DNA of 36,852 nucleotides. Source: Halomicronema sp. CCY15110. GTDB taxonomy: Bacteria; Cyanobacteriota; Cyanobacteriia; Phormidesmidales; Phormidesmidaceae. This document shows positions 7,411 through 16,218 of this stretch, piece after piece (the first letter of the stretch is position 1; each line of letters opens with the position of its first letter). A program made the position numbers and the translations under genes. The notes under the pieces were generated by a model, which worked only from the letters and a program-made list of their open reading frames with translations, made no database searches and was not told the origin of the DNA. The DNA lies in NCBI RefSeq assembly GCF_016888165.1, contig NZ_JACSWC010000275.1, forward strand, positions 1-36,852. Direction: 5' to 3'.

Positions 7411-9627
7411 ATGGCAAATCTATTACTCATTGAAAGTCCAGGCAAGGTGAAAAAGCTGGGTCAAATTCTGGGCACTGGCTGGATCATCAAAGCCAGTATG
7501 GGCCATGTGCGCGAATTGGCAAACGATGGTGTTGATGCGCTTGGCTTCGATCTGGAGGCAGGTCGTATCGCTTGTCGCTATCAGCCACGTGATGCGCGCT
7601 CTAAGAAAGTATTATCAGACCTCAGGCAGGCGGTGAAAAAGGCCGATCGCGTCTATATCGCCACTGACCCAGATCGCGAAGGGGAAACCATTGGCTGGCA
7701 TCTACAACAGGCATTGCGCCTGAAGCATCCACAGCGGGTCGTCTACAGCGAGATTACCCCGCAAGCTGTCAGAGCTGCGATCGCGCAACCCCGCTCCCTC
7801 GATCAAAGCCTGATTGCGGCTGGTCGGGCGCGGGATTGTTTAGACAAGCTCGTGGGCTACACTGGCAGCCGCCATGTTGTTTGGCCATTGAACAATGGGG
7901 CCAAGTCGATGGGACGGGTTCAGAGCGCCACCTTGCACTTGCTTTGTGTGCGTGAGCAAGCCATTCAAGCCTTTGTCCCTCAGGATTATTGGAGTGTTTG
8001 GGTGAGCTATGGAGAAGGTTTTAAGGCGTTCTACCGCAGTCGCCTGCAACCTCAACGCAAACAGACCAAAGATATCGCGGACGATAAAAAAGCTGAGCCA
8101 GAATCGGAGCGGGTCACCGCTCAAGAAAAGGCGAATGAGTTGGTCGCGATCGCGCAGGCGCATCCCCATGCTGTGGTTCGAGTGGAAGGTAAACAAACGA
8201 CCCAATCGCCACCACCGCCGTTCGTCACCTCAACGCTCCAACAAGCTGCTGGCTCCAAACTCCGCTTCCGCCCCGAGCAGACCATGAAGGTGGCTCAGTC
8301 GTTGTACGAAAAGGGCTACATCACCTATATGCGAACCGATTCGGTGAATCTTTCCGCATCCTTCTGTGAGTCGGTTCGCCAATACCTCCAGCAGCATGAC
8401 CCCAGCAATCTGCCGCAGCAGAAAACGCGCCACCGAGCCGTGAAAGGGGCTCAAGAAGCCCATGAAGCGATTCGACCGACTGATGTGAATCGTCAACCTG
8501 ATGCACTACAGGGAGAGTTAGACTCGGACTCTGCTCGTCTCTACGAGCTGATCTGGCATCGAGCCATCGCATCTCAATGTGCTCCGGCTCGACTGCGTAA
8601 GACGCGCATCGTTACTCAGTCCGGCGAGGCCTACTGGGAAGCGCGGGGTCAGGTGCTTGAATTTGCCGGATACACCCGCTACTGGCACAACATCAGCGCT
8701 GATTCAGTGTTGCCTGTACTGACTCAGGGGCAAGTTCTGCAACTCAACCAGGCGCAGGCGGAGCCGAAGCAAACCCAGCCGCCATCGCGCTACAGTGAGC
8801 CCAAGTTGGTCAAGCTCATGGAGCAAAAAGGGATTGGTCGGCCTAGCACCTACGCGCCAACTATCAAGACGCTGCGGCAGCGGGAATATGTGCAGGTCGT
8901 CAAGGGCAAACTGCAGCCAACGACCTTGGGGCTGGAACTCGATAGTGCATTAGAGAAACTCCTGCCGGATCTGATTCAACCTGAATTTACTGCACAGATG
9001 GAGTCCGAGTTGGACACGATCGCCACGGGCAAGCAAGAGTGGCAAGCATACCTGATTGACTGGAATCAAAACTACTTTGCTCCCGCGATCGCTAAAGCTA
9101 AGGCTCAGCTTGTGTCCTTACCACCCTTTAGCCCAAAACCACTGGCCTCGGCAGTGAACAATGCCGGACGATCTTCAACCTCTAAGACGACACCGACTCA
9201 AGGACGACCGACTAAGACCCAGTGCCCGACTTGCGGCGAGACCATGAATAAGGTTCCGTCTCGTTCCAAGAAAATGAAGGCCAGGCACTTTCTGAAATGC
9301 TCGGGGGCAGGCTGCAATACCGTGATGTTTTGGAATGCTAAAGCCAAGCGCTATGAACTGCCTCATGCTCAGCGACAAGCGCTGAATCCAGAGATGTTTG
9401 TTGACCGGCCCTGCCCTGTCTGCGGAGCAATGCTGGAGCGCTATTTTTACACCAAAGCGGGGCAGGAGAAAGTGATGCTGCGCTGTTCGATTGTGGCGCA
9501 TCGTCGCGGCAAGTGTCAGGAGGTTGCGTTTTTCCAAAGTCGCGGGGAGTTTTGGTCACCTAAATTCGGCACCTTGCAACTGCCAGAGTCAACGCTGGCC
9601 GGGTCCAAGAAAACCGGTCAAGAGTGA
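7411..9627 (+). CDS. topA: DNA topoisomerase I (type IA), plasmid-borne copy
   Basis: Relaxes negatively supercoiled DNA through a transient 5'-phosphotyrosyl strand break. The 738 aa protein has the Toprim domain with Glu8 (LLLIESPGK) and DPDREGE (residues 86-92), the active-site tyrosine Tyr306 in GYITYMRTDS, and EAHEAIRPT and GIGRPSTYAPTI in the strand-binding core. Two C-terminal zinc modules are visible (CPTCGETM...CSGAGC and CPVCGAML...C). The start has a good Shine-Dalgarno (GGGGAAGG). The chromosome normally supplies its own topA, so this is likely an accessory enzyme for the replicon. The linker at about 215-240 is lysine/glutamate-rich. Confidence 0.95.
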   Translation: MANLLLIESPGKVKKLGQILGTGWIIKASMGHVRELANDGVDALGFDLEAGRIACRYQPRDARSKKVLSDLRQAVKKADRVYIATDPDREGETIGWHLQQALRLKHPQRVVYSEITPQAVRAAIAQPRSLDQSLIAAGRARDCLDKLVGYTGSRHVVWPLNNGAKSMGRVQSATLHLLCVREQAIQAFVPQDYWSVWVSYGEGFKAFYRSRLQPQRKQTKDIADDKKAEPESERVTAQEKANELVAIAQAHPHAVVRVEGKQTTQSPPPPFVTSTLQQAAGSKLRFRPEQTMKVAQSLYEKGYITYMRTDSVNLSASFCESVRQYLQQHDPSNLPQQKTRHRAVKGAQEAHEAIRPTDVNRQPDALQGELDSDSARLYELIWHRAIASQCAPARLRKTRIVTQSGEAYWEARGQVLEFAGYTRYWHNISADSVLPVLTQGQVLQLNQAQAEPKQTQPPSRYSEPKLVKLMEQKGIGRPSTYAPTIKTLRQREYVQVVKGKLQPTTLGLELDSALEKLLPDLIQPEFTAQMESELDTIATGKQEWQAYLIDWNQNYFAPAIAKAKAQLVSLPPFSPKPLASAVNNAGRSSTSKTTPTQGRPTKTQCPTCGETMNKVPSRSKKMKARHFLKCSGAGCNTVMFWNAKAKRYELPHAQRQALNPEMFVDRPCPVCGAMLERYFYTKAGQEKVMLRCSIVAHRRGKCQEVAFFQSRGEFWSPKFGTLQLPESTLAGSKKTGQE

Positions 9628-9773
9628 TCTCTACCAAACATCCGCTCTTCGATGCTCCGGCATTACCTTGACGACTTACCGCGTCTTTAGAACGGAGAGT
9701 CGTCAATTCATACTGCTTCATGTTGCTGCCTAAAACAGCGGGAAATGATGCCTTTTCCCCGACTCTGCCTACA

Positions 9774-9800
9774 ATTACAGCTGTACCGTTTAGCTGTAAT
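9774..9800 (+). promoter_or_regulatory. Operator-like inverted repeat before the winged-helix gene
   Basis: ATTACAGCT (9774-9782) and AGCTGTAAT (9792-9800) are perfect inverted copies with a 9-bp spacer. The left arm also belongs to a smaller palindrome, TACAGCTGTA (9776-9785), so three half-sites are packed here. The repeat ends 5 bp before the GTG start of the next gene, so bound protein would block translation start or transcription. Autoregulation is inferred. Confidence 0.5.
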
Positions 9801-9805
9801 TTATC

Positions 9806-10588
9806 GTGGCGACTCCAACCTCTTATCTACAAACCCTACCGCCAGCGGAGGCCAGTACTTTTATCACCTCTTTGCAGAAAGTCCAGGCGCACCTGCAGCA
9901 GGAACTCGCGTGGATGAACCAACAGGTGCAGCAGAAAACAACGCAGTTACAGGGGATTGAAACGCTGTTAGCGGAAGCGTCGATGCTAGGACACCTGGAA
10001 ACGGCTGCTGGCATAGCCGCCGCTCCCGCTGTCTCGGATGTCCAACCGCCGCCGGAGCCGACAACCGCACCCGCTGCCGCCCCCGTCGCGCCGACTCAGG
10101 TTGAGCTGCCAGGGAAAAATGATGTTCCAGTGAATGCGGCTACTAGCCAGACTGTTCCGGCAAAAGAATCCGCTTCCTCTCCTGCTGAGGTCGCCGCTCC
10201 ACCGGCAACTGCCCCAGGTAAGAAAACCGCTTCTCAGCGATCTGCCAAAGCCAAATCACCGAAGTCATCATCCGCCAAAGCGACGACGAAAAAACTGCCC
10301 AGCACGAAGCCTCGCTCAAAAGCTCGCACAACCAGGGCTCAGCCAACGTCACGCGCCCTACTCCGCCCAGAATTTGCTGATACCTCCCTCACCGATGCGG
10401 TGACGCAGGTACTCACTCAGGCGGCAGAACCTCTACACCTGGATCAGCTTGTCAGCGAGCTGTATGAAGATGTCTCAGGGGAAGACGTAAAGCGGATTAA
10501 GAAAGCTTTGGCCAATGTTCTCTCTGAAGGGAAAAAAACGGGTAAGTGGCGAAATGTGGGCAATGGGGTGTACCAAATCAAGGCATAA
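9806..10588 (+). CDS. Coiled-coil / disordered linker / winged-helix protein
   Basis: The protein has 260 aa with three clear parts. Residues 1-60 form a likely coiled coil (LQKVQAHLQQELAWMNQQVQQKTTQLQ). Residues 70-185 are low-complexity, rich in Pro, Ala, Ser and Lys, like histone-H1-type tails. Residues 190-260 resemble a HARE-HTH-like winged helix (LTDAVTQVLTQAAEPLHLDQLVSELY, then VKRIKKALANVLSEG and WRNVGNGVYQI). The design suggests a DNA-binding or nucleoid-like protein. The start is GTG, immediately after an inverted repeat that may be its own operator. It follows topA, 178 bp away, on the same strand, so a shared role in DNA topology or maintenance is possible. Confidence 0.7.
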   Translation: MATPTSYLQTLPPAEASTFITSLQKVQAHLQQELAWMNQQVQQKTTQLQGIETLLAEASMLGHLETAAGIAAAPAVSDVQPPPEPTTAPAAAPVAPTQVELPGKNDVPVNAATSQTVPAKESASSPAEVAAPPATAPGKKTASQRSAKAKSPKSSSAKATTKKLPSTKPRSKARTTRAQPTSRALLRPEFADTSLTDAVTQVLTQAAEPLHLDQLVSELYEDVSGEDVKRIKKALANVLSEGKKTGKWRNVGNGVYQIKA

Positions 10589-10985
10589 CCCAGTCGAGTA
10601 ACTGGTTGCACCACCTCCAAGGTTTTATCTTGTTGCCAATTGCTGAGGCGATCTCTGCGCTGAAATTTCATGGTTATCACCTCTGCCTGATTAGGCCTAT
10701 CATTGAACTGCTCTCCCCCCTCGTCAGGGTTGATAGCGGCGAGTAGATTTCTTTCTTGAAAATGTCTTCACTCCTCAATTTATGCCGATGGGTCATCATT
10801 CCAGATGTGGGAGTTTGGCCGCCGCCGCTACGTGCATCAATGAGAGAAAGTATCGAATCCAATGCCATCGGTGTGCTCAGGATAGACATTTCATGAAAGG
10901 GTTAGCTTGATCGGCGGGAAGCGCCGCACTCTGCCGTTGGCAAAGCCTGCCGGAGGCATAGGCGAGTGTCGGGATGAGAAGCCGA
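10589..10985. other. Intergenic region with nested inverted repeats
   Basis: No convincing gene. At its right end GTTAGCTTGATCGGC (10901-10915) is mirrored by GCCGATTAAGCTAAA (10981-10995, one mismatch plus the terminal base), which includes the nicX stop codon. Nested inside is CACTC-TGCC / GGC-GAGTG enclosing GTTGGCAAAGCCTGCCGGAG, which resembles the small dispersed palindromic repeats of cyanobacteria. A structured transcription end for the two converging units is the simplest reading. A 70-codon minus-strand frame at 10677-10889 was not accepted. Confidence 0.4.
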
Positions 10986-11990
10986 TTAAGCTAAAGTTGA
11001 TGCTAAAACTTGCCGTTCAAAGGTGATACGGCCATTTAAGACGACAGGCTCATCGTCCAGATAAACCGAGCAATGGCGCATGGGAACATCCAGGTGACAA
11101 GGCGTGGAGCGCTGCCCACCACCGACTGTGTTAGGGCCAGTAGAGAAAAGAAAATTGCCCGCAAATGCTCTTCCATCCTGCCCTTCAGTTTCCCCTTTCC
11201 TGTATAGCCCCATCGCTTCCCATTGTCCGTTGTGGCTCAGTCCCCAGCCAATATGGGAAATCGCGTAAACGTCGTCGTCCTGGTACTTGGCCATAAAAGC
11301 CTTCATGTAGTCGGCATCAAACTCGCCGGAAATTTCCCGAATGAAGCCATTTTCGACTTGGAGGGTAATCGGGGACTGGATATAGGTGAAAAAGGGAAAG
11401 ATGATGTCACCGCGATCCAACACGACAGTCCCGCTGGCTCTTCTTTCATTGGGAAATGTGAAAACAAAGACCCCCGGCCATTGATCCCAATGACCCGACT
11501 CATCGGCAAAGCCGTACTGGCACATCGCTGGAAACTCGCCCAGGGGCGCATAAAAGTCGGTCCCAGCAGCAGAAGTGACATGCATGACCTTGGCTCGGGC
11601 CAAATTTTCCTTGGCTGCGATCGCTCGTTGCTTATCTTCAGCCTGCGGCAGCATCCGCTCCAGAATTTCTGGCGGTTCGAGAATCACCAGCACTCGCGTC
11701 CCCGTTGCCCGGCAGCGATGCATTCGACCATCCAAAATAAAGGCGAGATCGATGATCAAATCGGCGGCAGTTAAGAGTGGTAAAACGGCATCGGGGAGGG
11801 AGGAACGACTGGGCACCTCCACATAGCTGACCTGTGCTCCCAAAATTTCAGGCTGGCTGATGGCCACGGATTTATAGGGAGTGGAGCCGTCATAGGTGTT
11901 TAGCACCACGACGTTCTCGCCCGGTTGCACCCGGCTCAGTGTGAGCACATGCTGCCAAAGCGTCATTAGCTGTGCGGAGGTGAGGCTCAT
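10986..11990 (-). CDS. nicX: 2,5-dihydroxypyridine 5,6-dioxygenase (NicX-like, M29-fold)
   Basis: Opens the ring of 2,5-dihydroxypyridine to N-formylmaleamate using Fe(II) and O2 in aerobic nicotinate degradation. The 334 aa sequence strongly resembles NicX/Hpo: EPPEILERMLP, GTDFYAPLGEFPA, YGFADESGHWDQWP, SHIGWGL, NFLFSTGPNTVGGG and TPCHLDVPMR are family signatures. His246 (SHIGWG) and His299/Asp301 (CHLD) match the iron ligands known in Pseudomonas NicX. The start at 11990 is supported by AAGGAG ten bases upstream; a 76-residue in-frame extension overlaps nicD and is rejected. It is the last gene of the operon, 5 nt after the alpha/beta hydrolase stop. Confidence 0.88.
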   Translation of the reverse strand: MSLTSAQLMTLWQHVLTLSRVQPGENVVVLNTYDGSTPYKSVAISQPEILGAQVSYVEVPSRSSLPDAVLPLLTAADLIIDLAFILDGRMHRCRATGTRVLVILEPPEILERMLPQAEDKQRAIAAKENLARAKVMHVTSAAGTDFYAPLGEFPAMCQYGFADESGHWDQWPGVFVFTFPNERRASGTVVLDRGDIIFPFFTYIQSPITLQVENGFIREISGEFDADYMKAFMAKYQDDDVYAISHIGWGLSHNGQWEAMGLYRKGETEGQDGRAFAGNFLFSTGPNTVGGGQRSTPCHLDVPMRHCSVYLDDEPVVLNGRITFERQVLASTLA

Positions 11991-11995
11991 CGTGG

Positions 11996-12838
11996 TCAGG
12001 CTCCTTGGGTAGAGAACAGGGATAAGGGGGGCGCAACTGCTTGCCAGTGCTCTAGGGCGGCATCGACCTGGTGATAGAACAGCTTCGGTTGCTCGATGGG
12101 AATCATGTGTCCGGTATTCGGAATACAGACATAGTTTGAATGGGCTAGATGCCGATGCACCGTTGCAACAGCGTTGGGTGGCGTTAAGGTGTCTTGCTCT
12201 CCCGCGATGACCCAACAAGGTTGGGATAGCGTTGCGAGATGACGACAGACATCGAAGCCCATCACCGCCGCCATCGCATGTTTCAGGGCGGTCTGGTTAG
12301 CCGCTGCCCGCTGGTGGATGAACTGGGCAATATATGCGGGATTTTGCTCAATGAAGCGACTCGAAAAGATCGATTGACTTGCCAGTTTGGCGGTCTCTAA
12401 AGCGCCCAAGCGATCCAATGTCGCCAGGCGCTGCTGCATGTTATCGGATACCGCACGAGGGGTACAGCAAGTGGTGCAGGCTAGCACCAGGGCTGGGAAC
12501 CGCTCTGGTTGCTGAATGGCCATCTGCATGGCGATCATTCCCCCTTGGGAAAAGCCCACTAAAATCGCTTGTTCAATCCCCATCTGATCCAGGACGATTA
12601 ACCAATCCTCAGCAAACATGGGAATGCTGTATGGGCCATCGGGTTGCTCAGAGCGACCATGACCGCGAGTATCGCCCGCAATGACGCGGTAGCGATCGCC
12701 ATAGCGTAAAGAAGCCCTATCCCAAAGCTGATGATTCCAACCTAAGCCATGCAAAAACATCAGGGCAGGACCTTCCCCCGCTGTTGACACAAACAGCTTG
12801 ACTTCTCCGGTGTCAATCATTTGAGAGTGCTGATTCAC
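11996..12838 (-). CDS. Alpha/beta hydrolase, probable N-formylmaleamate deformylase by context
   Basis: The 280 aa alpha/beta-hydrolase fold protein has oxyanion region FLHGLGWNHQLW, nucleophile elbow VGFSQGG (Ser97), acid GEQDTLTPP and base NTGHMIP. The family includes NicD, which releases formate from the NicX product. Resemblance to Pseudomonas NicD is only at fold level, so the substrate is inferred from its place between a pyridine-type monooxygenase and NicX. The GTG start at 12838 overlaps the upstream stop in GTGA, suggesting translational coupling; ATG at 12820 is an alternative. A longer frame to 12928 would overlap the upstream gene by 94 nt and is unlikely. Confidence 0.75.
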   Translation of the reverse strand: MNQHSQMIDTGEVKLFVSTAGEGPALMFLHGLGWNHQLWDRASLRYGDRYRVIAGDTRGHGRSEQPDGPYSIPMFAEDWLIVLDQMGIEQAILVGFSQGGMIAMQMAIQQPERFPALVLACTTCCTPRAVSDNMQQRLATLDRLGALETAKLASQSIFSSRFIEQNPAYIAQFIHQRAAANQTALKHAMAAVMGFDVCRHLATLSQPCWVIAGEQDTLTPPNAVATVHRHLAHSNYVCIPNTGHMIPIEQPKLFYHQVDAALEHWQAVAPPLSLFSTQGA

Positions 12839-13995
12839 AATGGCTGTAGGGTGCGATGGGTCGGTTTCAGAGCGGTGCCTTTGGGGGGATGGAGGGCAGT
12901 CATCCAGATCGTCTTGCGTTTCAACCAATCGGAGCGCTGAATCAATCTAAAGACAGCGGTTCGGAGCTTGGGCGGATAGAAGGCGAGTTCTCCGTAGTAA
13001 TAAGCGACATCTTGGGTCCACTCAATCAGTCGACGTTCGTGGCGTTCCCACAAAGCCGCGCCCTGTTCAATGTCTTGAGCCTCTTCAATCCAGGTGGCTA
13101 ATGCTAACGCGGCCATCATGGAACATCCCCCACCTTGACCTAAAAAGGGTGGTTGGGCATTCACCGCATCCCCGATTAAGACCACTCGCCCGTGCCGCCA
13201 GTGGGTTAATTTGAGAATTTCAAACTGATCGCCTCGGCCTTCCTCCGGCAAGCGGTCAATAATCCAACTCAGGTGTGGAAACGTAGCTTGCCAATAGTCG
13301 TGATCGACGGGGAGCGACTGTCCCCGCTCGTCGCCTTTAACAGACGTGAGCTGAATGTAGGCCAGATCCTGAGTGCAGGGTGCATACAGGATCCGGCGCG
13401 ACCCGTGCCAGTGCTCACAATGCCCTCGCCCTTCGTCGGTTGCCAATTCATCGGGCGATCGCGCAATCATCGCCCGGTAGCCAAACTGATTCGCTAACTT
13501 TCGGCGCTTGAGCAACCCTAAAGAATCCCGCACTTGAGAATTAATGCCATCGGCACCGATGATTAAGTCACCCTTCCGGCTCCTGCCATCGGCCAGATGA
13601 ACGGTGCCATCAGGTTCTGCCGCAACGGCTTCAACGCCAAATTCGAAATCCACTCCCAGGCGGCAAGCTTCGTCATAAAAGGCATAGAGCAGGTCCGCAC
13701 GGGTGGGCACATAGAGGCGATTGTGCTGAGAGAAAAAGTCTTCGGCAAAAACGGTGCCGTCTTGATCCCGTTTTTGATGCCGCCAGGCCGGAATACTATT
13801 TTTGATCGTTTGCTCGTAAATCCCTAAAGCCTCGAGAACTTTCAGGCCGTTCTCCCAGAGGTAAATGCCCGCGCCTTGAGGACGGATGCCGGGACTTTTC
13901 TCGTAAACTGTCACGTGCCAGCCATGCTTGACAAAGGCTAATGCGGCTGACATTCCGGCAATGCCGCCACCTGCGATGTGCACCGTCCGTGGCAT
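12835..13995 (-). CDS. FAD-dependent aromatic monooxygenase, 6-hydroxynicotinate 3-monooxygenase-like role by context
   Basis: Group A flavin hydroxylase of 386 aa with all three family fingerprints: the Rossmann motif IAGGGIAGMSAAL at the N-terminus, the DG motif IIGADGINSQVRDSL, and the GD motif VVLIGDAVNAQPPFLGQGG. Such enzymes use NADH or NADPH and O2 to hydroxylate an activated ring. NicC makes 2,5-dihydroxypyridine from 6-hydroxynicotinate; HspB makes it from 6-hydroxy-3-succinoylpyridine. This gene is first in an operon with a NicX-like dioxygenase, so an equivalent reaction is inferred. The start at 13995 has GAGGAGAGG close upstream. Salicylate-type hydroxylation is an alternative. 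Confidence 0.82.
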   Translation of the reverse strand: MPRTVHIAGGGIAGMSAALAFVKHGWHVTVYEKSPGIRPQGAGIYLWENGLKVLEALGIYEQTIKNSIPAWRHQKRDQDGTVFAEDFFSQHNRLYVPTRADLLYAFYDEACRLGVDFEFGVEAVAAEPDGTVHLADGRSRKGDLIIGADGINSQVRDSLGLLKRRKLANQFGYRAMIARSPDELATDEGRGHCEHWHGSRRILYAPCTQDLAYIQLTSVKGDERGQSLPVDHDYWQATFPHLSWIIDRLPEEGRGDQFEILKLTHWRHGRVVLIGDAVNAQPPFLGQGGGCSMMAALALATWIEEAQDIEQGAALWERHERRLIEWTQDVAYYYGELAFYPPKLRTAVFRLIQRSDWLKRKTIWMTALHPPKGTALKPTHRTLQPL

Positions 13996-14072
13996 GAACC
14001 TCTCCTCGCTGTCCCTCATGGAGGTGAGTTTAGAAACAGTTCCCAGGATTTGCTGTTAAACCGGCCACACAA

Positions 14073-14990
14073 TAGACCTCTTGCAAATTAAATCGAATCA
14101 TCTGTATCAAGCGGTCTGAGCGTACTCCAGGTTGTAGAGCGCGGCAATTAGATTGCCGCGCAAGCCAAAGCGAAGGCGGCGGTTGCGATACCGCTCGGCT
14201 AAGATCCGAAAGGTCTTCAACCGCCGATTGACGTGTTCAATGCCAATCCGCTCTTTGGCTAGGGCGCGGGTATAGGCTTTGTCTTCCCGACTCAACGTTC
14301 CCCTTTGCGGTTTCTTTTTCGGCACTTCACTGTTGCCATGCAGGTGTTGAATCTCCTGATATTCTTTGTCTTGCAAACTCCGGGTATTAGGATCAAAGTG
14401 AATGCCAGAACGTCGAAACAGCTTGAAATTATGCTGACGACCTTGACCAAAGAAGGTGCAGAGGATGCGCTGGGTAGTGGCCTCAATCACGAGTTGGCAT
14501 TTGAGGGTGTGCCGTTTCTTTTTGCCGGAGTAGAAGCGCCGTTGTCACCGCTGAGGCCGCTCAATCGGGGTTTCGGTGCGTCCATCACGACCACCTCAGG
14601 GCGAGCAAAGCCTTGCCATCAGATCTTCTTGCCCGGTAAGTGGAACCGAGGGAACTGCATCAGAGCATCTTCCACCCAATGAACAATGCGACAGACGGTG
14701 GACTCATTCACTCCCCAACTGCTGGCAATGTGAAAGTAGGTGCGATACTCACGCCAGTATTCCAAAGTTAGCAACGCCCGGTCTGCGAGTTCTAGCTTGG
14801 GTTTAGCACCGGTTTGGGGACGGGGTCTCCGCAGTGGCGTTGAGGTCTCAAGGATTTCCTTGAAAGTCTTGCGTTCTACTCCGAAACGCCGCTTAAACTT
14901 CCGATTGGAGAGGGTTTGCGGGCACTGCTGCTCCTATCGATGTCAAGGGGTTGTTGAGCACTCGAATCATACTTAGCCTCAAAGAGTAGT
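14073..14990 (-). mobile_element. IS5-type insertion sequence, decayed
   Basis: A transposase remnant (14107-14960) is followed at 14073 by AGACCTCTTGCAAA, which looks like an IS5-group terminal inverted repeat. No matching copy was found at the other end near 14960-15050, so the right boundary is approximate and the element cannot move by itself. It separates the pyridine operon from the next gene. Confidence 0.55.
14107..14960 (-). pseudogene. IS5-family transposase, broken by stops and a frameshift
   Basis: Translation across frames rebuilds a DDE transposase: LSNRKFKRRFGVERKTFKEIL, LELADRALLTLEYWREYRTYF, STVCRIVHWVEDALMQFPRF, then PEVVVMD, ERPQR and YSGKKKRHTLKCQ, ending IGIEHVNRRLKTFRILAERYRN. 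Two in-frame TGA codons (near 14620 and 14555) and one frameshift (near 14580, beside the first catalytic Asp) interrupt it, and the N-terminus is also out of frame. Only the last 127 codons (14107-14490) remain open. It is dead without help from an intact copy elsewhere. Confidence 0.8.
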
Positions 14991-15048
14991 ATCGAACTAG
15001 GGTTGCGAACGACTAGAGCTAAACTTGTCGAGCGTTCAATTTTGGAAG

Positions 15049-15903
15049 TCAGCTAAATACTGTTGCATAATCGCGAGCAAAGTCCTTAAACTGACGCGGT
15101 GCTTTGCCAGTCACATCCTCTATCCCCGAAGCGATCGCTGCGGCCTCATTGCGTCGGTAGTGGGCGTAATCTTCAATCACTCCATCGGCTTGCCAAGCTG
15201 GCATCCCAAAGCCAACCATGGCTTTACGCATCTGTTTAGGTGGGATATCGACAAACGCAATCTGACGCTTTAGGGCAGCAGAGAGATATTCTGCCATTTC
15301 GGTATGGGTTAGCGCCTGCGGACCCGTGAGATTGTGAATTTTTCCTTCATGCCCAGCTTCGGTCAGAGCAGCGACAGCAACGTCAGCAATGTCGCGGACA
15401 TCTACGACGCTCACCTTCGCATCACCGATCGCAGCGTAAAAGGTATTTTGCTCAACGATCAACGATCGGAAGTTTAACAAGCCCTGCATAAACAGATTGG
15501 GGCGCAGAAACGTATACGCCATCTGGGTTGCTTGGATCGCCGCTTCGACAGCCGCATGGTAGCGCAAAAAACGCACGGGTGAGTCAGCGTTGGCGGCGAA
15601 CTGCGACAGTTTAACGATGTGCTTGACGCCGCTTTGTTTCGCGGCTTCGACAAACGCCAGTTGTTGGGCTTCGGCGTGTTCTGTTGAGTTGGTAACGAGG
15701 AAGGCTCGATCAACCCCTGCCAGGGCAGAGGGCAGTGTTTCAGGGTGATCGAAATCAGCCTCGACCATTTCGAAGCCCAGATCTGCAATTGCCTTGGCCC
15801 GATCGCGATCGCGCACCATTGCGCGAGCTTGAACGTTTTGCGAGGCGAGACGCTTGAGTATCTCCAGCCCGTTATTTCCAGTTGCGCCAGTTACTAGGAT
15901 CAT
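15049..15903 (-). CDS. NmrA-like NAD(P)-binding reductase (atypical SDR)
   Basis: The 284 aa Rossmann protein starts MILVTGATGNNGLEILKRLA, the GxxGxxG nucleotide site of atypical short-chain dehydrogenases such as NmrA and the quinone reductase QorB. VVDVRDIADVAVAAL and LTGPQALTHTEMAEYLSAAL are typical of the C-terminal half of this group. It probably reduces quinones or acts as an NAD(P)H sensor; the substrate is unknown. The start at 15903 is preceded by CAGGAG; the longer frame to 15966 is not favoured. It stands alone, downstream of a gap on the same strand. Confidence 0.82.
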   Translation of the reverse strand: MILVTGATGNNGLEILKRLASQNVQARAMVRDRDRAKAIADLGFEMVEADFDHPETLPSALAGVDRAFLVTNSTEHAEAQQLAFVEAAKQSGVKHIVKLSQFAANADSPVRFLRYHAAVEAAIQATQMAYTFLRPNLFMQGLLNFRSLIVEQNTFYAAIGDAKVSVVDVRDIADVAVAALTEAGHEGKIHNLTGPQALTHTEMAEYLSAALKRQIAFVDIPPKQMRKAMVGFGMPAWQADGVIEDYAHYRRNEAAAIASGIEDVTGKAPRQFKDFARDYATVFS

Positions 15904-16218
15904 TTGAATCTCCTGATTAGATTTTGAGCATTCTTCTGCTCGACACAGCAGAAGTTTTTGAAACAAATATTTGACGAGTTGAAATTGTCCAAGTTTAGAA
16001 TTTACTTGCTATGTAATGACAACAACACTCCGAACAATTCTGACAGTAGGGTGGGCAATTATTTAGAGGTGGAAAAATTATCTTTTTTATGGGGTAAAAG
16101 ATGAGTCGCAAAATCGAAATAGAAGAGGCGATGCTCTTTATTTGCAATGACGATCGCAATATGAAGCCCTAACATTCCCCGTACCATTAATACCGCGCGA
16201 GACAAGTGCTGTATTGCC
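15904..16218. other. Intergenic region, AT-rich, no gene seen
   Basis: About 315 bp without a credible reading frame. It should hold the promoter of the NmrA-like gene (minus strand) and the end of the membrane-protein gene. No strong hairpin or repeat was noticed. Confidence 0.4.

Noticed and set aside
10677-10889. Minus-strand 70-codon frame after the winged-helix gene
   Set aside because: No recognisable family, no clear ribosome-binding site and unlikely composition.
11991-12218. N-terminal extension of the NicX-like gene
   Set aside because: It overlaps the hydrolase gene, and the NicX family starts at MSLTSAQ, which has a well-placed AAGGAG.
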